From Phyllobacterium sophorae (lineage in GTDB: Bacteria > Pseudomonadota > Alphaproteobacteria > Rhizobiales > Rhizobiaceae): a DNA stretch of 64,000 bases. The notes beneath the pieces were generated by a model. It ran no database searches. It saw only the letters and a list, made by a program, of their open reading frames with translations, and was not told the DNA's origin. Positions 25,569-35,988 of this stretch are shown one piece after another. A program made the translations under genes and the position numbers. How positions within the stretch are numbered: the first letter of the stretch is position 1; the number at the start of each line of letters is the position of its first letter. The stretch covers positions 1 through 64,000 of the forward strand of contig NZ_PGGM01000007.1 of the NCBI RefSeq assembly GCF_003010965.1. Reading direction: 5' to 3'.

Positions 25569-26140
25569 TCGACGGTAACACCACCCTCGTTGCACCAAAG
25601 CCCAAGGGCATTCTAGACCCCAGCACCGGCAAGCCCATCGGTTCGGACGATGCCTTCTTCGGCGAGATCAACAATGAGCTCGCTGACAAGGGATTTCTCG
25701 TTACCTCGGCTGATGCACTGGTTACCTGGGCGCGTACCGGATCATTGATGTGGATGACGTTCGGTCTCGCATGCTGCGCTGTGGAGATGATGCACACATC
25801 CATGCCGCGTTATGATGGCGAACGCTTTGGCTTTGCGCCGCGCGCCTCACCGCGCCAATCGGATGTCATGATTGTGGCGGGCACACTGACCAACAAGATG
25901 GCGCCGGCACTGCGCAAGGTTTACGACCAGATGCCGGAGCCGCGCTATGTGATCTCCATGGGCTCCTGCGCCAATGGGGGTGGCTACTACCATTATTCCT
26001 ATTCAGTGGTCCGTGGCTGCGATCGCGTCGTGCCTGTCGATATTTATGTGCCGGGCTGCCCGCCGACCGCGGAAGCGCTTTTGTATGGCGTGTTGATGTT
26101 GCAGAAGAAAATTCGCCGCACCGGCACGATCGAGCGATAG
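25559..26140 (+). CDS. nuoB: NADH-quinone oxidoreductase subunit B
   Basis: ATG at 25559, inside the last codons of nuoA, gives 193 aa; an in-frame ATG at 25538 is less likely. NuoB (PSST) binds cluster N2, the last iron-sulfur cluster before quinone, through the CC of [10 protein letters not shown], the Cys of [10 protein letters not shown] and the Cys of [12 protein letters not shown]. It sits in the peripheral arm against NuoD. Length is typical of alphaproteobacteria. Confidence 0.97.
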   Translation: MGLIDGNTTLVAPKPKGILDPSTGKPIGSDDAFFGEINNELADKGFLVTSADALVTWARTGSLMWMTFGLACCAVEMMHTSMPRYDGERFGFAPRASPRQSDVMIVAGTLTNKMAPALRKVYDQMPEPRYVISMGSCANGGGYYHYSYSVVRGCDRVVPVDIYVPGCPPTAEALLYGVLMLQKKIRRTGTIER

Positions 26141-26150
26141 GACAAGGGCG

Positions 26151-26759
26151 ATGTTTGAAGAAGCATTGAGCGAACTTTCCAGTTATCTCAACGAGAAGCC
26201 TGGCCTGACATTCAAGTCGGTCGAGATTGCCTATGGTGAACTGACGGTCGAGGTTGAAGCGACCGATCTTATCGATACGCTGACATTCCTGCGAGACGAC
26301 GTGCAGTGCCAGTTCATTTCACTGATCGACATCAGTGGAGTGGATTATCCGTCCCGCGTTCAACGTTTTGATGTGGTCTACCATCTCCTCTCGCCGCGTC
26401 AGAATTTACGCATCTGCGTCAAGGTCGCGACTGACGAGGACACACCCGTTCCATCCGCGACGCCAGTTTACCCCGGCGCCGACTGGTACGAGCGCGAGAC
26501 CTACGATCTGTATGGCGTATTGTTTTCAGGTCATCCGGACCTTCGCCGGATCCTGACCGATTACGGTTTCGAAGGTCATCCGCTGCGCAAGGACTTTCCG
26601 CTTACCGGTTTTGTTGAGGTTCGCTATGACGATGAGGTCAAGCGTGTCGTTTATGAGCCAGTTGAGTTGAGACAGGAATTCCGCAACTTCGATTTCCAGT
26701 CTCCCTGGGAAGGCACGGATTATGTGCTGCCGGGTGATGAGAAAGCCAAGGCAAATTGA
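26151..26759 (+). CDS. nuoC: NADH-quinone oxidoreductase subunit C
   Basis: The 202-aa 30-kDa subunit has the family pattern [25 protein letters not shown], then [20 protein letters not shown] with [20 protein letters not shown]. It is separate from NuoD here, unlike the NuoCD fusion of enterobacteria. It lies 10 bp after nuoB. Confidence 0.97.
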   Translation: MFEEALSELSSYLNEKPGLTFKSVEIAYGELTVEVEATDLIDTLTFLRDDVQCQFISLIDISGVDYPSRVQRFDVVYHLLSPRQNLRICVKVATDEDTPVPSATPVYPGADWYERETYDLYGVLFSGHPDLRRILTDYGFEGHPLRKDFPLTGFVEVRYDDEVKRVVYEPVELRQEFRNFDFQSPWEGTDYVLPGDEKAKAN

Positions 26760-26801
26760 GCGCGCTGATGATAATTTACGCACCTCGCCGGGAAATGACC
26801 C

Positions 26802-27992
26802 ATGACTGAACACAGCGTCCGCAATTTCAACATTAACTTCGGCCCGCAACATCCCGCAGCGCATGGTGTTTTGCGTCTTGTGCTGGAGCTTGATGGTGAG
26901 GTCGTCGAACGTGTGGATCCGCACATCGGTCTCCTGCACCGCGGCACCGAAAAGTTGATGGAGGCCAAGACCTATTTGCAGGCTGTGCCCTATCTTGACC
27001 GTCTCGACTATGTTGCGCCGATGAATCAGGAGCATGCCTACGCGCTTGCGGTCGAGCGCCTGCTCGGCCTCGAAGTGCCGAAGCGCGGCCAGCTCATCCG
27101 CGTTCTTTTCTCTGAGATTGGCCGGATCCTTTCGCATTTGCTCAACGTGACCACCCAAGCCATGGACGTCGGTGCGTTGACGCCGCCGCTCTGGGGGTTC
27201 GAAGAGCGCGAAAAGCTGATGGTGTTCTATGAGCGCGCTTGCGGCGCCCGCATGCACGCTGCCTATTTTCGTCCGGGCGGAGTACATCAGGATCTTCCAG
27301 ATCAACTGATCGAAGACATCGGGAAATGGTGCGATCCATTCTTGCAAACGGTCAAGAACCTTGACGATTTGATCACGCCGAACCGCATTTTTAAACAGCG
27401 CAATGTCGATATCGGCGTCGTCAAGCTCGACGATGCCTGGGCTTGGGGTTTCTCCGGCGTCATGGTGCGCGGTTCGGGTGCCGCATGGGATTTGCGCAAG
27501 TCGCAACCCTACGAATGCTATTCGGAAATGGAATTCGACATTCCGATCGGCAAGAATGGCGATTGTTATGATCGTTACCTGATCCGGATGGAAGAAATGC
27601 GCCAGTCCGTTCGCATCATGCGCCAGTGCGTCGATCAGCTGCTTGGCAAAGAGCGGGTAGGGCCTGTCTCCAACACCTCTGCCAAGATCGTTCCGCCGAA
27701 GCGCGGCGAGATGAAGCGGTCGATGGAAGCGTTGATCCATCACTTCAAGCTCTACACCGAAGGCTATCATGTGCCGGCCGGTGAAGTGTACGCGGCCGTT
27801 GAAGCGCCGAAGGGCGAATTCGGCGTGTTCCTCGTTTCCGATGGATCGAACAAGCCTTACCGCGTGAAACTGCGCGCGCCAGGCTTTGCCCATCTTCAGG
27901 CCATGGATTACATGTGCCGTGGTCACATGCTAGCCGACGTCTCCGCCGTCCTCGGCTCGCTCGATATCGTTTTTGGTGAGGTTGATCGCTAA
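26802..27992 (+). CDS. nuoD: NADH-quinone oxidoreductase subunit D
   Basis: The 396-aa 49-kDa subunit forms the quinone-binding cavity with Nuo[21 protein letters not shown] holds the conserved quinone-head loop His residues, and [25 protein letters not shown]-like [13 protein letters not shown] and the C-terminal DIVFGEVDR ending are all present. The stop overlaps the nuoE start by one base (TAATG), so the two genes are translationally coupled. Confidence 0.97.
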   Translation: MTEHSVRNFNINFGPQHPAAHGVLRLVLELDGEVVERVDPHIGLLHRGTEKLMEAKTYLQAVPYLDRLDYVAPMNQEHAYALAVERLLGLEVPKRGQLIRVLFSEIGRILSHLLNVTTQAMDVGALTPPLWGFEEREKLMVFYERACGARMHAAYFRPGGVHQDLPDQLIEDIGKWCDPFLQTVKNLDDLITPNRIFKQRNVDIGVVKLDDAWAWGFSGVMVRGSGAAWDLRKSQPYECYSEMEFDIPIGKNGDCYDRYLIRMEEMRQSVRIMRQCVDQLLGKERVGPVSNTSAKIVPPKRGEMKRSMEALIHHFKLYTEGYHVPAGEVYAAVEAPKGEFGVFLVSDGSNKPYRVKLRAPGFAHLQAMDYMCRGHMLADVSAVLGSLDIVFGEVDR

Positions 27993-29173
27993 TGTCCGTC
28001 CGTCGTCTCGCAGAAGATAGCGTCCAGCCAGCGGCGTTTGCATTCAATCGCGAAAACAGCGTTTGGGCGAAGCAGGCTATAAAGAAGTATCCAAAGGGCC
28101 GCGAACAGTCTGCGGTCATCCCGTTGTTGATGCGCGCGCAGGAGCAGGATGGCTGGGTCACAAAGGCTGCGATCGAACACGTAGCAACCATGCTCGACAT
28201 GCCCATGATCCGGGTTCTCGAGGTTGCGACTTTCTACACACAGTTTCAGCTTAAGCCGGTTGGAACTCGGGCACATATCCAGATCTGCGGCACCACCCCA
28301 TGCATGCTTCGCGGTGCGGAAGATCTGAAGAGGGTCTGCCAGCACAAGATCCATCACGACCCCTTCCACACCAACGAGGCTGGTACGCTCTCATGGGAAG
28401 AGGTCGAATGCCTCGGCGCCTGCGTTAATGCTCCTATGGTCATGGTGTTCAAGGACACCTATGAGGATCTGACGCCGGAGCGCCTCGAAGAAATCATCGA
28501 TGCATTCGAGGCCGGAAACGGTGCTTCTGTTCCTGTCGGACCGCAGGTAGATCGCCATTTCTCGGCGCCGCAAGGCGAATTGACTTCACTCAATGAGGGC
28601 AATGGTTCGGCCAAGCCGAAGCGTGCCGCCAAGAGTGGCGGTTCTGAAGCTGCAAACATCCCGCCGTCGAACGCCGCCAGACCGGTGACGCATGACGCTG
28701 CGACCAGTCCCGCGATCAAATCGCCGTCCAACGTGAAGGCAACCAAGGCTTCCGAAGGTGCGGCTTCGAATCCTGCTGCCAAAGCGCCAGCCGTTGCGCG
28801 GACCATCAAGAACCCGCCGATCGTCGACGGCTCCCTCTCGGAAAAGCCGCCAGTACAGGCAATCGAGGCTCCCGCGAAGGTTGTGTCGCTTGACGACAAG
28901 AACCGTCCAGCTGCAATTGAGAAACCGGCTGTCGCCGATGATCTGAAGCTGATTTCCGGCGTCGGTCCGAAGATTGAGGTCATTCTGCACGAACTCGGCA
29001 TTTATACCTACGCGCAAGTCGCAGCCTGGAAAAAGGTCGAACGCGAGTGGGTCGACAGTTATCTGAACTTCAAGGGCCGCATCGAACGTGACGACTGGGT
29101 CAAGCAAGCTAAGGCCTTGGCCAAGGGCGGCGAAGCGGAATACATCAGGGTTTTCGGCAAGAAGCCGAGATAG
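27992..29173 (+). CDS. nuoE: NADH-quinone oxidoreductase subunit E with C-terminal HhH-like extension
   Basis: Residues 1-175 are the 24-kDa subunit: the [2Fe-2S] cluster N1a is bound by Cys99, Cys104, Cys140 and Cys144 (CGTTPC and CLGAC). Usual NuoE length is 160-240 aa; here 393. Residues about 200-315 are a low-complexity Ala/Pro/Lys/Ser linker, and residues 316-393 (DDLKLISGVGPKIEVILHEL onwards) form a helix-hairpin-helix-like domain. The same domain ends the extra protein at 30555-31142. Extended NuoE proteins are known in Rhizobiales; the function of the extension is not known to me. Confidence 0.95.
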   Translation: MSVRRLAEDSVQPAAFAFNRENSVWAKQAIKKYPKGREQSAVIPLLMRAQEQDGWVTKAAIEHVATMLDMPMIRVLEVATFYTQFQLKPVGTRAHIQICGTTPCMLRGAEDLKRVCQHKIHHDPFHTNEAGTLSWEEVECLGACVNAPMVMVFKDTYEDLTPERLEEIIDAFEAGNGASVPVGPQVDRHFSAPQGELTSLNEGNGSAKPKRAAKSGGSEAANIPPSNAARPVTHDAATSPAIKSPSNVKATKASEGAASNPAAKAPAVARTIKNPPIVDGSLSEKPPVQAIEAPAKVVSLDDKNRPAAIEKPAVADDLKLISGVGPKIEVILHELGIYTYAQVAAWKKVEREWVDSYLNFKGRIERDDWVKQAKALAKGGEAEYIRVFGKKPR

Positions 29174-29240
29174 AATGAATTAGCGGATGCACGATCTGCA
29201 TCCGCTGAAGAATGGACGAAGAGAGTAGGACCGGTGCGAA

Positions 29241-30542
29241 ATGCTCGCTGACAAAGACCGCATCTTCACCAATATTTACGGCCTCAAGGACAAGTCCTTG
29301 AAGGGCGCGATGAGCCGTGGCCAATGGGATGGCACCAAGCAGATCCTTGAAAAGGGTCGCGATTGGATCATCAACGAGATGAAGGCGTCGGGCCTGCGCG
29401 GGCGCGGCGGCGCCGGCTTCCCGACAGGCCTCAAATGGTCCTTCATGCCCAAGGAAAGCGACGGCCGTCCGCATTATCTCGTCATCAACGCCGACGAATC
29501 GGAGCCGGGCACCTGCAAGGACCGCGATATCATGCGCCACGATCCGCACACGCTGATCGAAGGCTGCCTGATTGCCGGTTTCGCCATGGGCGCCAACACT
29601 TGCTACATCTATGTGCGCGGCGAGTATATTCGTGAGCGCGAAGCACTGCAGGCGGCGATCGACGAGTGCTACGATGCCGGTCTTCTCGGCAAGAACAACA
29701 AGAACGGTTGGGACTACGACATCTTTGTCCATCACGGCGCCGGAGCATACATTTGCGGTGAGGAAACAGCGCTGCTCGAAAGCCTCGAGGGCAAGAAAGG
29801 CCAGCCACGCCTGAAGCCGCCATTCCCCGCGAATATGGGCCTCTACGGTTGCCCGACGACTGTGAACAATGTCGAGTCTGTTGCAGTGGCTCCTACCATT
29901 CTTCGTCGTGGCGCGGCATGGTTCTCGAGTATTGGCCGCCCAAATAATGTCGGCACCAAGCTCTTCATGATTTCCGGCCACGTTAATCGTCCATGCACGG
30001 TCGAAGATGCCATGGGTATTCCGTTCCGTGAATTGATCGAGAGGCACGCCGGGGGCATTCGCGGCGGTTGGGACAATCTGCTGGCGGTTATTCCGGGCGG
30101 CGCTTCCTGTCCGGTCGTGACTGCGGCGGACATAATGGATTGTCCGATGGATTTTGACGGGCTGCGCGGCGTCAAGTCGTCCTTCGGAACGGCAGCCGTT
30201 ATCGTCATGGATAAGTCGACTGATATTGTCCGCGCAATTGCGCGCCTTTCCTATTTCTTCAAGCATGAGAGCTGCGGCCAGTGTACGCCTTGCCGTGAAG
30301 GGACAGGCTGGATGTGGCGCGTCATGGAGCGCATGGTGACGGGCAACGCCCAGAAGCGCGAAATCGATATGCTGCTTGACGTTACGAAGCAAATCGAGGG
30401 CCACACGATTTGCGCACTTGGGGATGCTGCCGCTTGGCCAGTTCAGGGGCTCATCAGGAACTTCCGCCCGGAGATCGAACGCCGGATCGATGAGTTCTCG
30501 CGTAACGCTGCATCAAGTCCTGTGCTTGAAGCTGCCGAATAG
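29241..30542 (+). CDS. nuoF: NADH-quinone oxidoreductase subunit F
   Basis: The 433-aa subunit accepts electrons from [20 protein letters not shown] is the NADH/FMN-binding glycine loop; [18 protein letters not shown] follows; cluster N3 [4Fe-4S] is bound by [15 protein letters not shown] and the later [13 protein letters not shown]ys. Start at ATG 29241 lies 67 bp after nuoE. Length fits the family. Confidence 0.97.
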   Translation: MLADKDRIFTNIYGLKDKSLKGAMSRGQWDGTKQILEKGRDWIINEMKASGLRGRGGAGFPTGLKWSFMPKESDGRPHYLVINADESEPGTCKDRDIMRHDPHTLIEGCLIAGFAMGANTCYIYVRGEYIREREALQAAIDECYDAGLLGKNNKNGWDYDIFVHHGAGAYICGEETALLESLEGKKGQPRLKPPFPANMGLYGCPTTVNNVESVAVAPTILRRGAAWFSSIGRPNNVGTKLFMISGHVNRPCTVEDAMGIPFRELIERHAGGIRGGWDNLLAVIPGGASCPVVTAADIMDCPMDFDGLRGVKSSFGTAAVIVMDKSTDIVRAIARLSYFFKHESCGQCTPCREGTGWMWRVMERMVTGNAQKREIDMLLDVTKQIEGHTICALGDAAAWPVQGLIRNFRPEIERRIDEFSRNAASSPVLEAAE

Positions 30543-30554
30543 GTTGAAGAGGTC

Positions 30555-31142
30555 ATGACTGACAACGGAAACAAACAATTGGGCGCGGATTGGGCGGCTT
30601 TGATGCCGAAACAGGTCATTCCGGCTGCCAATCTGCTTACGCCCCAGTTCGGTGCGGCAGCAGCTGTTTCCGTGTTGGGCCTTGGCATCGCCAGCCAGCT
30701 GTGGGGGCTCTGGGCTGGTGCGATAGCTGGCGCTCTTGACGCGCATACCAAGTTGAATCCCGTGGGAAATGGGGAAAACGCTGCCGTTCCGCAGATCACG
30801 GGCGACGTGGATGCATTGAAGACAATTATTCGAAAGAAGGCTGCGCCCATTTCACCAAAGACTGTTGATGCCCAGGCAACGCAGGTGAAGGCGCCAATCG
30901 TGCCAAACGTTCGTCCGGAAACAGCCGAAACCGCGAAAAAGTCTGACGATCTGAAGCGTATTTCCGGTGTCGGTCCCAAGCTCGTAAGCGTGCTGAACAA
31001 CATGGGCGTTCACACCTTTGCGCAGATTGCGGCCTGGACTGCCGACGATATCGCCAAGGTCGACGATCGGCTGAAGTTCGGCGGACGCATCTTGCGTGAC
31101 GACTGGGTCGGACAGGCAAGGGCGCTTGCTGGGGGCAAGTAA
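30555..31142 (+). CDS. Membrane-associated HhH-like domain protein within nuo operon
   Basis: This 195-aa protein is inserted between nuoF and nuoG. Residues about 15-58 include a hydrophobic, probably membrane-binding stretch (AAAAVSVLGLGIASQLWGLW, then AGAIAGAL), then a Pro/Ala/Lys linker, and residues 131-195 (DDLKRISGVGPKLVSVLNNM onwards) form a helix-hairpin-helix-like domain. By hand alignment 37 of its last 65 residues match the NuoE extension. It lies 12 bp after nuoF, so it should be made with complex I; an assembly, anchoring or accessory-subunit role is an inference. Confidence 0.85.
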   Translation: MTDNGNKQLGADWAALMPKQVIPAANLLTPQFGAAAAVSVLGLGIASQLWGLWAGAIAGALDAHTKLNPVGNGENAAVPQITGDVDALKTIIRKKAAPISPKTVDAQATQVKAPIVPNVRPETAETAKKSDDLKRISGVGPKLVSVLNNMGVHTFAQIAAWTADDIAKVDDRLKFGGRILRDDWVGQARALAGGK

Positions 31143-31249
31143 AAATTAGGTGACGCGTCGGTTTAATGACGCGGATGATTGAAGGTGTTTCGGCAACAGA
31201 GCGGAAATGCCAGATGAAATGCGGAATGTTCCGCGAGGTTGGACAGACG

Positions 31250-33331
31250 ATGGCAAAGATCAAAGTCGACGGTAAGGAAATCGAGGTACCGGATCACTAC
31301 ACGCTTCTGCAAGCTGCAGAAACGGCGGGTGCCGAAGTGCCGCGGTTCTGTTTCCATGAGCGTTTGTCGATCGCCGGCAATTGCCGGATGTGCCTCATCG
31401 AGGTGAAGGGTGGACCACCCAAGCCGGCAGCATCCTGCGCCATGGGTGTTCGCGATTTGCGCCCTGGTCCGAATGGCGAAACACCAGAGATTTTCACCAA
31501 CACGCCGATGGTCAAGAAGGCGCGCGAAGGTGTAATGGAATTCCTGCTAATCAACCATCCACTGGATTGTCCGATTTGCGATCAGGGCGGCGAGTGCGAT
31601 CTGCAGGATCAGGCGATGGCGTTCGGTGTGGATTCGTCGCGCTACAAGGAAAACAAGCGCGCCGTCGAAGACAAATATATAGGACCGCTGGTCAAGACCA
31701 TCATGACGCGCTGTATTCATTGCACACGCTGCGTCCGATTCACAACGGAGGTCGCCGGCATTTCCGAGCTTGGCCTGATTGGCCGCGGCGAAGATGCAGA
31801 GATCACCACCTACCTGGAACATGCGATGACGTCGGAGTTGCAGGGCAACGTGATCGACCTTTGCCCGGTTGGCGCGCTGACCTCAAAGCCTTATGCATTT
31901 CAGGCTCGTCCCTGGGAGCTGAACAAGACGGAATCCATCGACGTGATGGACGCCGTCGGATCCGCCATCCGCGTCGACACGCGAGGCCGTGAAGTGATGC
32001 GGATTCTGCCGCGCGTCAACGAACAGGTGAACGAGGAATGGATTTCCGACAAGACACGTTTCATCTGGGATGGTCTGCGTACGCAGCGACTTGATCGCCC
32101 CTATATTCGCAAGGATGGCCGCCTTGTCGCCGCAACCTGGCCGGAGGCCTTTGACGCCATCAAAGACGCTGTCGCCAAGACCAAGGGTGACAAGATCGGC
32201 GCGATCGCCGGCGACCTGGCCACCGTCGAGGAAATGTATGCGCTGAAGGCATTGATGACGTCGCTTGGCTCGACCAATATCGATGCGCGTCAGGACGGAT
32301 CTGTCCTCAATACTGCCAATGGCCGCGCATCCTATATCTTCAATCCGACTATTGACGGCATTGAGCAGGCGGATGCAATCCTGATCGTTGGCTCGAATCC
32401 GCGTTTTGAAGCGTCTCTGCTCAATGCCCGTATCCGTAAGCGCTGGCGCGCCGCCGGGACGCCAATCGCAGTGATCGGCGAACAGGCCGATCTGCGTTAC
32501 AAGTATGAATACCTTGGAAGCGGAGCCGAGACCTTGGCAGAGCTTGCCAGTGGCTCAGTGAAATTCCTGTCCGTATTGAAGAAAGCCAAGAACCCGATGA
32601 TCGTTATCGGGCAGGGTGCTTTGTCCCGTGTCGACAGTTCCGCGGTACTTGGTCTTGCGGCGAAGATCGCTGCCGATACCGAAGCTCTCGGCGGCGAGTG
32701 GAATGGTTTTGGCGTCGTTCATACGGCCGCCAGCCGCGTCGGTGCTCTGGATATCGGCTTTGTGCCGGGTGCCGGCGGCAAGACGGTTGCCGAAATGAAG
32801 GGCAAGCTTGAGGTTTTGTTCTTGCTGGGCGCCGACGAACTCGATTGGCCGAAAAAAGACAAGGCCTTTACTGTCTATATCGGCACGCATGGCGATCAGG
32901 GTGCGCACAACGCCGATGTGATCTTGCCGGGTGCGACTTATACGGAAAAGTCCGGCACCTTCGTTAACACGGAGGGCCGTGTGCAAATGACCAATCGTGC
33001 CGGTTTCGCACCGGGCAATGCCAAAGAGGATTGGGCGATTCTGCGGGCCCTGTCGGATGTGCTCAACAAGAAATTGCCATTCGACTCTCTGGCGGCCTTG
33101 CGCTCGGCCCTCTATGCGGAGTATCCGCATCTCGCCGTGATCGACTCGATCGAGGCCGGCGATCCTGCCGACATCAAGAAGCTGGCCAATGCATCTGGCT
33201 CCGTTGAAAAAACGGCCTTTGTATCTCCGGTCAAGGATTTCTATTTGACCAACCCGATCGCGCGCGCCTCGGCCGTCATGGCCGAATGTTCAGCGCTCGC
33301 CAAGGGCGGCTTCAAGCAGGCGGCCGAGTAG
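31250..33331 (+). CDS. nuoG: NADH-quinone oxidoreductase subunit G
   Basis: ATG at 31250 ([20 protein letters not shown]) gives 693 aa, the usual length; an upstream in-frame ATG at 31166 is not used. The N-terminus binds N1b [2Fe-2S] ([15 protein letters not shown]), N5 with its His ([14 protein letters not shown]) and N4 ([10 protein letters not shown] and CPVGAL). The molybdopterin-oxidoreductase-like rest has no cofactor. The extra N7 cluster motif of E. coli is not evident. Confidence 0.97.
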   Translation: MAKIKVDGKEIEVPDHYTLLQAAETAGAEVPRFCFHERLSIAGNCRMCLIEVKGGPPKPAASCAMGVRDLRPGPNGETPEIFTNTPMVKKAREGVMEFLLINHPLDCPICDQGGECDLQDQAMAFGVDSSRYKENKRAVEDKYIGPLVKTIMTRCIHCTRCVRFTTEVAGISELGLIGRGEDAEITTYLEHAMTSELQGNVIDLCPVGALTSKPYAFQARPWELNKTESIDVMDAVGSAIRVDTRGREVMRILPRVNEQVNEEWISDKTRFIWDGLRTQRLDRPYIRKDGRLVAATWPEAFDAIKDAVAKTKGDKIGAIAGDLATVEEMYALKALMTSLGSTNIDARQDGSVLNTANGRASYIFNPTIDGIEQADAILIVGSNPRFEASLLNARIRKRWRAAGTPIAVIGEQADLRYKYEYLGSGAETLAELASGSVKFLSVLKKAKNPMIVIGQGALSRVDSSAVLGLAAKIAADTEALGGEWNGFGVVHTAASRVGALDIGFVPGAGGKTVAEMKGKLEVLFLLGADELDWPKKDKAFTVYIGTHGDQGAHNADVILPGATYTEKSGTFVNTEGRVQMTNRAGFAPGNAKEDWAILRALSDVLNKKLPFDSLAALRSALYAEYPHLAVIDSIEAGDPADIKKLANASGSVEKTAFVSPVKDFYLTNPIARASAVMAECSALAKGGFKQAAE

Positions 33332-33348
33332 GCGGGGAAAAGACTGAT

Positions 33349-34395
33349 ATGGAACAAATTTTCGCAACCTACATCCTGCCGCTGCTGATTATCCTCGGAA
33401 AATCGGTGCTGATGCTAGTAGTGATGTTGCTCATCATAGCTTACCTGCTTCTGGCAGATCGCAAGATTTGGGCGGCCGTGCAGTTGCGTCGCGGCCCGAA
33501 CGTCGTGGGTCCCTTCGGGTTGCTCCAGTCCTTCGCCGATCTTCTGAAGTTCGTTGTCAAGGAACCGATCATTCCTTCCGGCGCCAACAAGGGTATTTTC
33601 CTCCTTGCTCCTCTGGTTTCCTCGGTTCTGGCAATGGCGGCATGGGCGGTTATCCCGGTTAATGAAGGCTGGGCGGTTGCTAACGTCAATGTTGGTATTC
33701 TCTATGTGCTCGCCATTTCCTCGCTGGAAGTCTACGGCGTGATCATGGCCGGCTGGGCCTCGAACTCCAAGTACCCGTTTCTCGGTGCATTGCGTTCTGC
33801 TGCGCAGATGGTGTCCTACGAAGTCTCCATTGGCTTCGTTATTGTCACCGTATTGCTCTGCGTTGGGTCGTTGAACTTGACCGACATTGTCACATCCCAG
33901 ACCGACGGCCTTGGCACGATGATTGGCTTGCCAAATTCGTTCCTCGATTGGCATTGGCTCGGCCTTTTCCCGATGTTCATCATCTTCTTCATCTCGGCAC
34001 TGGCAGAAACCAACCGTCCCCCCTTCGATCTTGTGGAAGCTGAATCGGAACTGGTTGCGGGTCACATGATCGAATATTCGTCGACCGCGTTCCTGCTGTT
34101 CTTCCTTGGTGAATATGTAGCCATCACGCTGATGTGCGCTTTGACCACCATTCTGTTTCTCGGTGGCTGGCTACCGCCGGTCGATGTATGGTTCCTGAAC
34201 TGGGTACCCGGAGTTATCTGGTTCCTGCTTAAGCTTTTCCTGTGCTTCTTCATGTTCGCCATGGTGAAGGCATTCGTTCCGCGCTACCGCTACGACCAGT
34301 TGATGCGTCTGGGCTGGAAAGTATTCCTGCCGATATCGATCTTCATGGTCATCGCGACCGCGGCCTTCCTCAAAATCACCGGCCTCACGCCGTAA
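33349..34395 (+). CDS. nuoH: NADH-quinone oxidoreductase subunit H
   Basis: ATG at 33349 follows GGGGAAAAG. The 348-aa membrane subunit has eight hydrophobic helices and the conserved [40 protein letters not shown] and [20 protein letters not shown] loops, which line the quinone entry tunnel and join the peripheral arm to the membrane arm. Confidence 0.97.
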   Translation: MEQIFATYILPLLIILGKSVLMLVVMLLIIAYLLLADRKIWAAVQLRRGPNVVGPFGLLQSFADLLKFVVKEPIIPSGANKGIFLLAPLVSSVLAMAAWAVIPVNEGWAVANVNVGILYVLAISSLEVYGVIMAGWASNSKYPFLGALRSAAQMVSYEVSIGFVIVTVLLCVGSLNLTDIVTSQTDGLGTMIGLPNSFLDWHWLGLFPMFIIFFISALAETNRPPFDLVEAESELVAGHMIEYSSTAFLLFFLGEYVAITLMCALTTILFLGGWLPPVDVWFLNWVPGVIWFLLKLFLCFFMFAMVKAFVPRYRYDQLMRLGWKVFLPISIFMVIATAAFLKITGLTP

Positions 34396-34406
34396 GGAGA
34401 ACCAGC

Positions 34407-34898
34407 ATGGCACAACTCGCACAAGCTGCTAAGTCGCTCCTGCTTCTGGAATTCGTCGGCGCGTTTTTCTTGTCGATGCGCCAGTTCTTTGCGCCGAAGG
34501 CGACTTTGAACTATCCGTTTGAGAAAGGCCCGCTTAGCCCGCGCTTTCGTGGTGAGCATGCGTTGCGCCGTTATCCCAACGGCGAGGAGCGTTGCATCGC
34601 CTGCAAGCTCTGCGAAGCGATTTGCCCGGCGCAGGCAATCACCATTGAGGCTGGACCGCGCCGCAACGACGGAACACGCCGCACGGTGCGTTACGACATT
34701 GACATGGTGAAGTGCATTTATTGCGGCTTTTGCCAGGAAGCTTGCCCGGTCGATGCGATCGTCGAAGGACCGAACTTCGAGTTCGCCACGGAAACCCGGG
34801 AAGAACTTTACTATGACAAGGAACGGCTTCTCGCCAACGGCGATCGTTGGGAGCGGGAACTGGCCCGCAACATCGCCATGGATGCGCCGTACCGATAA
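34407..34898 (+). CDS. nuoI: NADH-quinone oxidoreductase subunit I
   Basis: ATG at 34407 follows AAGGAGAACCAGC, 12 bp after nuoH. The 163-aa subunit carries two [4Fe-4S] motifs, [12 protein letters not shown] and [12 protein letters not shown], for N6a and N6b. An N-terminal amphipathic segment ([18 protein letters not shown]) sits on the membrane. Length is typical of alphaproteobacteria and of mitochondrial TYKY. Confidence 0.97.
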   Translation: MAQLAQAAKSLLLLEFVGAFFLSMRQFFAPKATLNYPFEKGPLSPRFRGEHALRRYPNGEERCIACKLCEAICPAQAITIEAGPRRNDGTRRTVRYDIDMVKCIYCGFCQEACPVDAIVEGPNFEFATETREELYYDKERLLANGDRWERELARNIAMDAPYR

Positions 34899-35040
34899 GG
34901 ATTGAGTGCGCGCTTGTGTCCTTCGTTCGGTTCTTCTACCGGACGGGAACATGCGCTAAGAGGCAGCGAATGCGCGGAATACCCATGCATCGCTCTAGAA
35001 ATGGCAGGACGACCTGCCGGATTGGAAATCGGGGGAACCC

Positions 35041-35673
35041 ATGCTGACAGGTATCGCGGCGGCGTTTTTTTACCTCTTCGCCTTCATAACCGTCGCCAGT
35101 GCGTTCATGGTGATTGCGGCGCGCAATCCCGTGCATTCCGTGCTGTTCTTGATCCTTGCATTCTTTAATGCAGCGGGATTGTTCCTTCTAACTGGCGCCG
35201 AATTCCTGGCGATGATCCTTCTCGTCGTCTATGTCGGCGCGGTTGCGGTCCTCTTCCTCTTCGTCGTGATGATGCTGGACGTCGATTTTGCAGAACTGAA
35301 GAGTGGTGCCCTGCAATATGCGCCGATCGGTGCGCTGGTCGGTCTGATTCTCGCCGCTGAGCTGATCGTTGTTCTGGGCGGATCGGTATTCGCACCAAAG
35401 CTCGGAGCTGTGGCTTTCCAGCCAACCCCTGATGTGGCGACGCGCACCAACACGGCTGCGCTCGGTGATATTCTTTATACGGACTACATCTACTTCTTCC
35501 AGATCGCTGGTCTCGTGCTTCTGGTTGCGATGATCGGCGCGATCGTTCTAACACTCCGCCACAAGCCGAACATCAAGCGACAGAACGTTTCGGAGCAGGT
35601 TGCTCGCACGCCTGCGACAGCTATTGAAGTCAAACAGGTTGAAACAGGCAAGGGCCTGACAGAGGTGTCATGA
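35041..35673 (+). CDS. nuoJ: NADH-quinone oxidoreductase subunit J
   Basis: The 210-aa membrane subunit has five helices; the third is the family-typical [20 protein letters not shown], whose pi-bulge takes part in coupling. A polar C-terminal tail ([20 protein letters not shown]) is longer than in E. coli. A 142-bp gap separates it from nuoI; its stop overlaps nuoK by 4 bases (ATGA). Confidence 0.96.
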   Translation: MLTGIAAAFFYLFAFITVASAFMVIAARNPVHSVLFLILAFFNAAGLFLLTGAEFLAMILLVVYVGAVAVLFLFVVMMLDVDFAELKSGALQYAPIGALVGLILAAELIVVLGGSVFAPKLGAVAFQPTPDVATRTNTAALGDILYTDYIYFFQIAGLVLLVAMIGAIVLTLRHKPNIKRQNVSEQVARTPATAIEVKQVETGKGLTEVS

Positions 35674-35981
35674 TGGAAATCGGTATTGCACATTATCTCA
35701 CTGTTTCCGCCCTGCTGTTTACCCTTGGGATCTTCGGCATCTTTCTCAACAGGAAGAACGTGATCGTCATTTTGATGTCGGTTGAATTGATCCTGCTCGC
35801 AGTCAACCTGAACTTTGTAGCGTTCTCCGCTGCTCTCGGTGATTTGGTCGGGCAGATCTTCGCGTTGTTTGTCCTGACCGTTGCCGCCGCAGAGGCAGCG
35901 ATCGGTCTTGCTATTCTCGTCGTGTTCTACCGCAATCGGGGGTCGATTGCCGTGGAAGACGTCAACATGATGAAAGGTTGA
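35670..35981 (+). CDS. nuoK: NADH-quinone oxidoreductase subunit K
   Basis: The 103-aa three-helix subunit includes [20 protein letters not shown], then [15 protein letters not shown] with the conserved membrane Glu, and [20 protein letters not shown] with the second conserved Glu. Both glutamates belong to the proton path. ATG at 35670 or 35673 can serve; the first overlaps nuoJ. Confidence 0.97.
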   Translation: MMEIGIAHYLTVSALLFTLGIFGIFLNRKNVIVILMSVELILLAVNLNFVAFSAALGDLVGQIFALFVLTVAAAEAAIGLAILVVFYRNRGSIAVEDVNMMKG

Positions 35982-35988
35982 CGGGGGC

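Noticed and set aside
26526-27926. 466-codon open frame opposite nuoC/nuoD
   Set aside because: NuoD is unmistakable on the + strand; the antisense frame is a product of high GC third positions.
29145-30404. 419-codon open frame opposite nuoF
   Set aside because: Shadow of nuoF with no recognisable domain.
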